This document shows positions 60,182 to 64,000 of a stretch of DNA of 64,000 bases, one piece after another (position 1 is the stretch's first letter; the number at the start of each line of letters is the position of its first letter). Where the stretch lies: positions 272,708 through 336,707 of the forward strand of contig CAKSJG010000002.1 in assembly GCA_934463165.1 (NCBI GenBank). The letters are read 5' to 3'. Below the pieces are notes generated by a model that worked only from the letters and a program-made list of their open reading frames with translations, searched no databases and was not told the origin of the DNA. The position numbers and the translations under genes were made by a program. Source of the stretch: an uncultured Clostridia bacterium. GTDB taxonomy: Bacteria; Bacillota; Clostridia; UMGS1810.

Positions 60182-61330
60182 ATGACCGTTAAAGATAAGA
60201 TTAACTATATTTCAAAATACATAAACTCTAAAGGATTCATATTTAAAAATGAGCTTATCGGCGAGCTTTATCTTTCTCTTAAATCAAGACCTTTCGTAAT
60301 TTTGTGCGGATGTCCCGGATGCGGAAAAACCTCTCTTGCAAAAATGTTTGCCGAAGCCTCGGGTGCAACGGAGGGAAACGGGAGATTTTGCACCGTAAAT
60401 GCGCAGAGATACCGCGCAAATGACAGCTCTGTTATCGGTAACGTTAAAACGGACGGGAAGTTTTATGCCGAGCCTGCCGGAGAATTTATAAAAAATGCAT
60501 GTGAAAATCCGTCAAAACCGTATTTTCTGTGCATAGATGATATGAACAGTGCAATATGCGAAAACTATATGTATCCGATATTATCATCCATGCAATCCAG
60601 ACATTTCGATGAAAACGGAATATATACGGCCGACAATCTGCTTTCAAAATTTGATTTTGCTTCTGACAAAGACTCTTACAGGCAATACGGAAATATATTT
60701 TTCCCGAGGAATCTGTATATAATCGGATGCACAAACAATGACGAATTTTCATATCAGCTTACAAAAAGGATTATCGACAATGCCGCCGTTATAGAATTGC
60801 CGTTTAATGACATTGTGCCGAATTTTGAAATTACTTCGGACTATGAACCTCTTAACCTTAACAACGATTTTTTTGAAGCAGACTACATAACAATTGCCGA
60901 TTGCAAAGAAGAGCATGACTATATAACGGTTTTATGCTCCGAATACAAAGCCATAAATAATACCGTAAAATATGTCAATTCTCAAATATCTCACAGAACA
61001 ATGCAGTCAATAGTGTTTTTTTCATTATACAACCGCGAATATGAATTGATTGAATCATCACACGCAACCGACTTTATTATATTTTCTCATATACTCCCGA
61101 GAATAGACGGAAGCGGAATGTATATGAAAAGTGTATTGTCGTCTGTTTTTAAGGTTTGTATGAAATATGACGACTCTTCATACGATATAAACCCCGATTC
61201 ATCCGTCAGGATGCATAAGGCGGCGTCGGGCAGCAGCTGCCGATACAAAAAAAGCGCCGTTAAATTATCTCAAATGATGAGAGGATATGAAGAATATGGA
61301 TTCGCATCATATTGGAATAAGCAATGCTGA
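60182..61330 (+). CDS. McrB-like AAA+ ATPase
   Basis: A 382-residue AAA+ protein. Walker A GCPGCGKT is at residues 43-50, Walker B FLCIDD at 115-120 (Asp-Asp in place of the usual Asp-Glu), sensor-1 IGCTNND at 181-187, and a candidate arginine finger is in LTKRIIDN. YFLCIDDMNSA resembles the McrB branch (IDEINRA). There is no N-terminal DNA-binding domain, and the C-terminal 170 residues are unfamiliar. The start ATG follows GGAGGG by 6 bases. The 3' end overlaps the next gene by 35 bases. It could power a partner protein in defence or in spore biology; neither is shown. Confidence 0.85.
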   Translation: MTVKDKINYISKYINSKGFIFKNELIGELYLSLKSRPFVILCGCPGCGKTSLAKMFAEASGATEGNGRFCTVNAQRYRANDSSVIGNVKTDGKFYAEPAGEFIKNACENPSKPYFLCIDDMNSAICENYMYPILSSMQSRHFDENGIYTADNLLSKFDFASDKDSYRQYGNIFFPRNLYIIGCTNNDEFSYQLTKRIIDNAAVIELPFNDIVPNFEITSDYEPLNLNNDFFEADYITIADCKEEHDYITVLCSEYKAINNTVKYVNSQISHRTMQSIVFFSLYNREYELIESSHATDFIIFSHILPRIDGSGMYMKSVLSSVFKVCMKYDDSSYDINPDSSVRMHKAASGSSCRYKKSAVKLSQMMRGYEEYGFASYWNKQC

Positions 61331-62357
61331 AAAAATGAACGAGTCAGCGTCGGATTTATACAGCGATGCACGGCTTCTTATAAGCAAAATAACAATGACG
61401 GCATATTTATGCTCATGCAAAAATTATGACAGGCTTTTTGCCGGATGTCTGACATTTCTGACTCAAAATTTGATTTTGCATCTCAGAAGATTTTTGGCAA
61501 TGAATACACAGGATTTTCCTAAACAGACGGCGGATTTAATTCTCAAAAAATTCTATGCATGCCTGCAAAATCCGCATCTTAGATGTGCTCAAAGAATTTC
61601 ATCATTCAATCAGATTATTGCATGCACATATAAATACAAAGAGCTGAAAGAAATATTTGTGATCTGTAACAAATTCCGAAAAAAGCTGTCGGCAAATACG
61701 ATATGCATGATCCTGCCGCCAGATTCAAAGCAAGATGCGGAAACATCGGTAATTTGGCCCGAAAACAACGTCGCTGTCGGTACTCTCAGGAACCGTGAAC
61801 AGCTCGAAATATGCCTGAAGCACAGGTTCTATCATGTTCCGTCGGAAAGGATAGAAAATCCGGCAAAAATAAAATATATTGCAATATATCAGTCTAAAAA
61901 TTTGTTCGGGAAGTATGCCGGAATAAGATATTACGGTGAGGTCACGGAGCTGCGAAGAGTAAAAAGGTGCGAAATTGCCGAAATACCAAGCAAATCACAA
62001 AATATATATTACCGTTTTGAAATAAAAGAGTGGAAAACTCTGCCGAAAATTATTAAAGCCGATTCAAGCGGTGCAATTATCGGAATAACAAATATATTTT
62101 TGCTCTTAAATGCACGAACGGTATTTGAACTTTATCTGAAAAAAGATGAATATTTTTTATATCGGAGTATATGCGATGCAATAAACAGTGATAATGAGGG
62201 GAAGCTTATTCCATATAAAGACACGGTAATTTCCGTTCAGAAAAATGCCGTTATTCTTTACAAATACGATTCTCCTTATGACAAGTTTTCGGCAGACATG
62301 TTTTTGCGTTCACCCGAATTTACACTCAAAAAAATCATAAAAAAAGCAGAAGAATAA
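61296..62357 (+). CDS. Partner of the AAA+ protein; possible PUA-like domain
   Basis: A protein of about 353 residues with no match I can name. The N-terminal 140 residues are helical and Cys-rich. A middle segment (about 165-275) reads KIKYIAIYQSKNLFGKY, AGIRYYGEVTELRRVKRCEI, then YYRFEIKEWKTLPK; this beta-rich aromatic pattern recalls PUA/EVE/ASCH-like nucleic-acid-reading domains. The C-terminal part has LIPYKDTVISV. I took ATG 61296 as the start (alternatives 61287 and 61336). Overlap with the ATPase gene implies translational coupling and a joint function. No PD-(D/E)xK nuclease motif was recognised. Confidence 0.72.
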   Translation: MDSHHIGISNAEKMNESASDLYSDARLLISKITMTAYLCSCKNYDRLFAGCLTFLTQNLILHLRRFLAMNTQDFPKQTADLILKKFYACLQNPHLRCAQRISSFNQIIACTYKYKELKEIFVICNKFRKKLSANTICMILPPDSKQDAETSVIWPENNVAVGTLRNREQLEICLKHRFYHVPSERIENPAKIKYIAIYQSKNLFGKYAGIRYYGEVTELRRVKRCEIAEIPSKSQNIYYRFEIKEWKTLPKIIKADSSGAIIGITNIFLLLNARTVFELYLKKDEYFLYRSICDAINSDNEGKLIPYKDTVISVQKNAVILYKYDSPYDKFSADMFLRSPEFTLKKIIKKAEE

Positions 62358-62416
62358 ACACAGCTTTTTCGGATAAAATATCAAGTGATATATTATCCGA
62401 AAGGGCTGATTTTTTT

Positions 62417-63388
62417 ATGAAATATAATATTCATACCGATTTGGCTATAGAATCGGGAGCACTTGCCGAAAAAAGCGAAAATACCAATATAAGAGGCGTC
62501 AGAACAAATTCATACGAAAACGAATTTGCAACGGTCACCCATGTTGAAATAATAAACAAAGACGGCGAGGATGTTATCGGTAAGCCTATCGGAAACTATG
62601 TAACGGTGGAAGTGCCGAAGATAAGAGAAAACATTACCAAAGCATTTGAATCCGCAGAAAAAATGCTTACGGAAGAACTTAAAAAAATGATTAAAACCGA
62701 TGAAAAGCCGACTGTTCTTGTTGTCGGTCTCGGAAACCGCTTTGTTACCCCGGATGCGCTGGGGCCAAAGGTTGTGGACAGGCTTCTTGTGACAAGACAT
62801 TTAAAAGATGTTCTGCCAAAGGATTTTACGGATAATATGCTGCCGCTTTGCGCAATTGCACCGGGCGTCCTCGGAATAACGGGAATAGAAACCGGAGAGA
62901 TAATACGCGCGGTAACAGACAAAATACATCCCGATATTATTATTGCCATTGATGCTCTTGCTTCCCGCAAAACTTCACGTATCAGCACAACATTTCAGAT
63001 TGCCGACACAGGCATAGTCCCCGGATCGGGCATAGGCAACAAACGCCATGCACTGACAAAAGAGACACTCGGCGTACCTGTAATTGCAATCGGAGTTCCG
63101 ACAGTTATAGACGCCGCGTCGGTTGCAAATGATGCAATAGACCTCTTGACGGATGCAATAAAGGCAAACAGTGATCCGGATTCTCAAATTTTTAAAGCTG
63201 CGGACGCATTCGGCAAAGAAAATAAATACAATCTGATAAGCAAAATTTTATCCCCCGACGGCAAGGATTTTATCGTAACGCCCAAAGAGGTTGACAGCAT
63301 TGTTGACGAAGTATCCAAAATTATAGCGTCGGGCATAAATAATGCCGTAAACGGTGATGTAGCCGATAAACTCGGGGAAATATTGTGA
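62417..63388 (+). CDS. gpr: GPR endopeptidase (germination protease)
   Basis: Protease that degrades the small acid-soluble spore proteins at germination. The 323-residue protein has an N-terminal HTDLAIESG, the family start, preceded by a very short pro-region of about six residues. VVGLGNRFVTPDALGPKVVD is near residue 97, with CAIAPGVLGITGIETGE and IAIDALASRKTSRISTTFQI following. It confirms spore formation. In Bacillus it is transcribed in the forespore by sigma-G. Its start is 59 bases after the preceding gene. Confidence 0.95.
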   Translation: MKYNIHTDLAIESGALAEKSENTNIRGVRTNSYENEFATVTHVEIINKDGEDVIGKPIGNYVTVEVPKIRENITKAFESAEKMLTEELKKMIKTDEKPTVLVVGLGNRFVTPDALGPKVVDRLLVTRHLKDVLPKDFTDNMLPLCAIAPGVLGITGIETGEIIRAVTDKIHPDIIIAIDALASRKTSRISTTFQIADTGIVPGSGIGNKRHALTKETLGVPVIAIGVPTVIDAASVANDAIDLLTDAIKANSDPDSQIFKAADAFGKENKYNLISKILSPDGKDFIVTPKEVDSIVDEVSKIIASGINNAVNGDVADKLGEIL

Positions 63389-63402
63389 TATCATTTAATG
63401 TA

Positions 63403-63440
63403 TTATTATTGCAGCGATGTAAACAACGCTGCAATAATAA
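63403..63440 (+). terminator. Hairpin after gpr
   Basis: TTATTATTGCAGCG pairs perfectly with CGCTGCAATAATAA (14 bp, 10-base loop). The sequence after it (ATTGACAGG) is not T-rich, so termination is uncertain. It stands where the repeat element would be expected to have its missing second end. Confidence 0.55.
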
Positions 63441-64000
63441 ATTGACAGGTATATTTTCAATTAACAAATTGATTTAAACGAAAATTCATAATAATATTCC
63501 GGTTATTAATTAATTGAAAATTTGTAATTACTACGTAGGGAACGGTGCCCACACCGTTCCGCTGCATAAAACATTCAAAATAATACGATTAAACGCAAGA
63601 AAGAGCGGCTCCCTTGTGTAAAGGGAGCTGTCAGCGTTAGCTGACTGAGGGATTGTCAAAACATATCTGCGTTTTAGAAATAAATTTTGCATAAGTTAAA
63701 TATTTACAACCCCTCCGGCTTGCTTCGCAACCCACCTCCCCTTACACAGTGGAGGCACTCTTTCTCGCGTTTAATTCGATCTAAATTGTAAAATGAAATG
63801 TACATTGTTAATTACCGCGTAGGGGCAGATATTATCTGCCCGAAAAAATCATATGTTAACAAGCAGGCGGATAATATCCGCCCCTACTAAGGTTACAGGT
63901 GTATGTATTTTTTTAACAAAGCAAGTTCAGCGCTACTGCACTGCCTGTTTGAGCGACTTAAAATAAAATACATATACCTGTAACCGATACGAATTTTTAA
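63431..64000. repeat. Modular intergenic repeat, copy D (inverted interior, nested insertion)
   Basis: The 612 bases after gpr hold no gene. Present in order are: the 156-bp element in reverse orientation with one end missing (63431-63562); the shared flank; a 182-base unit between AAACGCAAGAAAGAG (63591-63605) and CTCTTTCTCGCGTTT (63758-63772); the palindromic units TAGGGGCAGATATTATCTGC (63820) and GGCGGATAATATCCGCCCC (63867); and a core-loop module (63891-63985) with 21-base arms GGTTACAGGTGTATGTATTTT and its complement (split here for length) around the conserved core with CTGCCTGTTTGAGC. Confidence 0.85.
63591..63772. repeat. Nested hairpin element inside copy D
   Basis: A segment with CTCCCTTGTGTAAAGGGAGC, TGTCAGCGTTAGCTGACTGA, ACCCCTCCGGCTTGC and CCACCTCCCCTTACACAGTG sits between inverted 15-base arms. 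Similar CTCCC...GGGAG/TCAG...CTGA units are, in my recollection, widespread in gut Clostridia genomes. In copy A the same arms enclose only 16 bases. Confidence 0.7.

Noticed and set aside
63900..63970. A short peptide frame (SLKQAVQ) in the core-loop module, minus strand
   Set aside because: It is closed by a stop after a few codons, and conservation includes the stop and flanking stems, so DNA or RNA structure explains it better.
35174..64000. CRISPR array from the repeated palindromes
   Set aside because: The repeats are widely dispersed, differ in orientation and lack regular spacers; no cas gene is present.

Overview
The window is a single dense bacterial chromosome segment of low-to-moderate GC, with tight operons, strong AGGAGG ribosome sites and canonical sigma-A promoters. 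Spore genes (spoIIP, spoVG, gpr), the IspH-ribosomal protein S1 fusion, a TRAP (MtrB) protein, HprK, YvcK/RapZ/WhiA and the L10 leader all point to a spore-forming member of the Clostridia, plausibly an uncultured Oscillospirales-type gut organism. I cannot name a genus from sequence alone. No rRNA, tRNA, CRISPR array, phage or complete IS transposase was seen.

Layout. 1-12473 (minus strand) is a long housekeeping run, read right to left: hprK, a ROK sugar kinase, murB, rapZ, yvcK, whiA, dnaE, then mtrB (TRAP), pfkA, a tiny membrane protein and the 5' part of valS. It joins carbon-flux control to wall synthesis and replication. 12652-13060 holds rpmB with its own promoter and terminator. 13073-30298 (minus strand) is a chain of core genes: walJ, murA, yebC, a NUDIX hydrolase with a membrane-anchored partner, ispH-rpsA, plsC, cmk, a flavoprotein, an RpiR regulator, a cold-shock gene, a methyltransferase, yerC, pcrA, engB and lon. 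30524-35145 has spoIIP, a small membrane protein and a ThuA/Gfo-Idh-MocA sugar module divergent from an AraC regulator.

35574-41131 carries murC, spoVG and the ribosomal cluster rpmG-secE-nusG-rplK-rplA-rplJ-rplL with L1-type and L10-type autoregulatory leaders; rpoBC do not follow rplL. 41303-41753 holds three tandem tiny Cys-rich single-helix membrane proteins. Then come an S24-fold repressor that has lost its catalytic pair, an SH3-NlpC/P60 wall hydrolase, a small HTH/membrane-protein operon whose HTH gene appears to start with CTG, mnmA, guaB, a deacetylase fused to a degenerate LytM domain, nnrD, mazEF, a PrsA-type foldase, a second AraC regulator, a PII-like protein, purB, an aspartate aminotransferase and an M19 dipeptidase.

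The most unusual material is (1) a two-gene module at 60182-62357, an McrB-like AAA+ ATPase overlapping a protein of unknown function with a possible PUA-like domain, just upstream of the germination protease gpr and bracketed by repeats; and (2) a modular intergenic repeat family at four sites (about 35.2, 55.1, 59.9 and 63.4 kb). The family has a 156-bp element with 29-bp palindromic inverted ends, compensatory changes in one hairpin, an apparent solo copy, an apparent internal inversion, a nested second element, and a separate module in which a conserved core sits between inverted arms of unrelated sequence.
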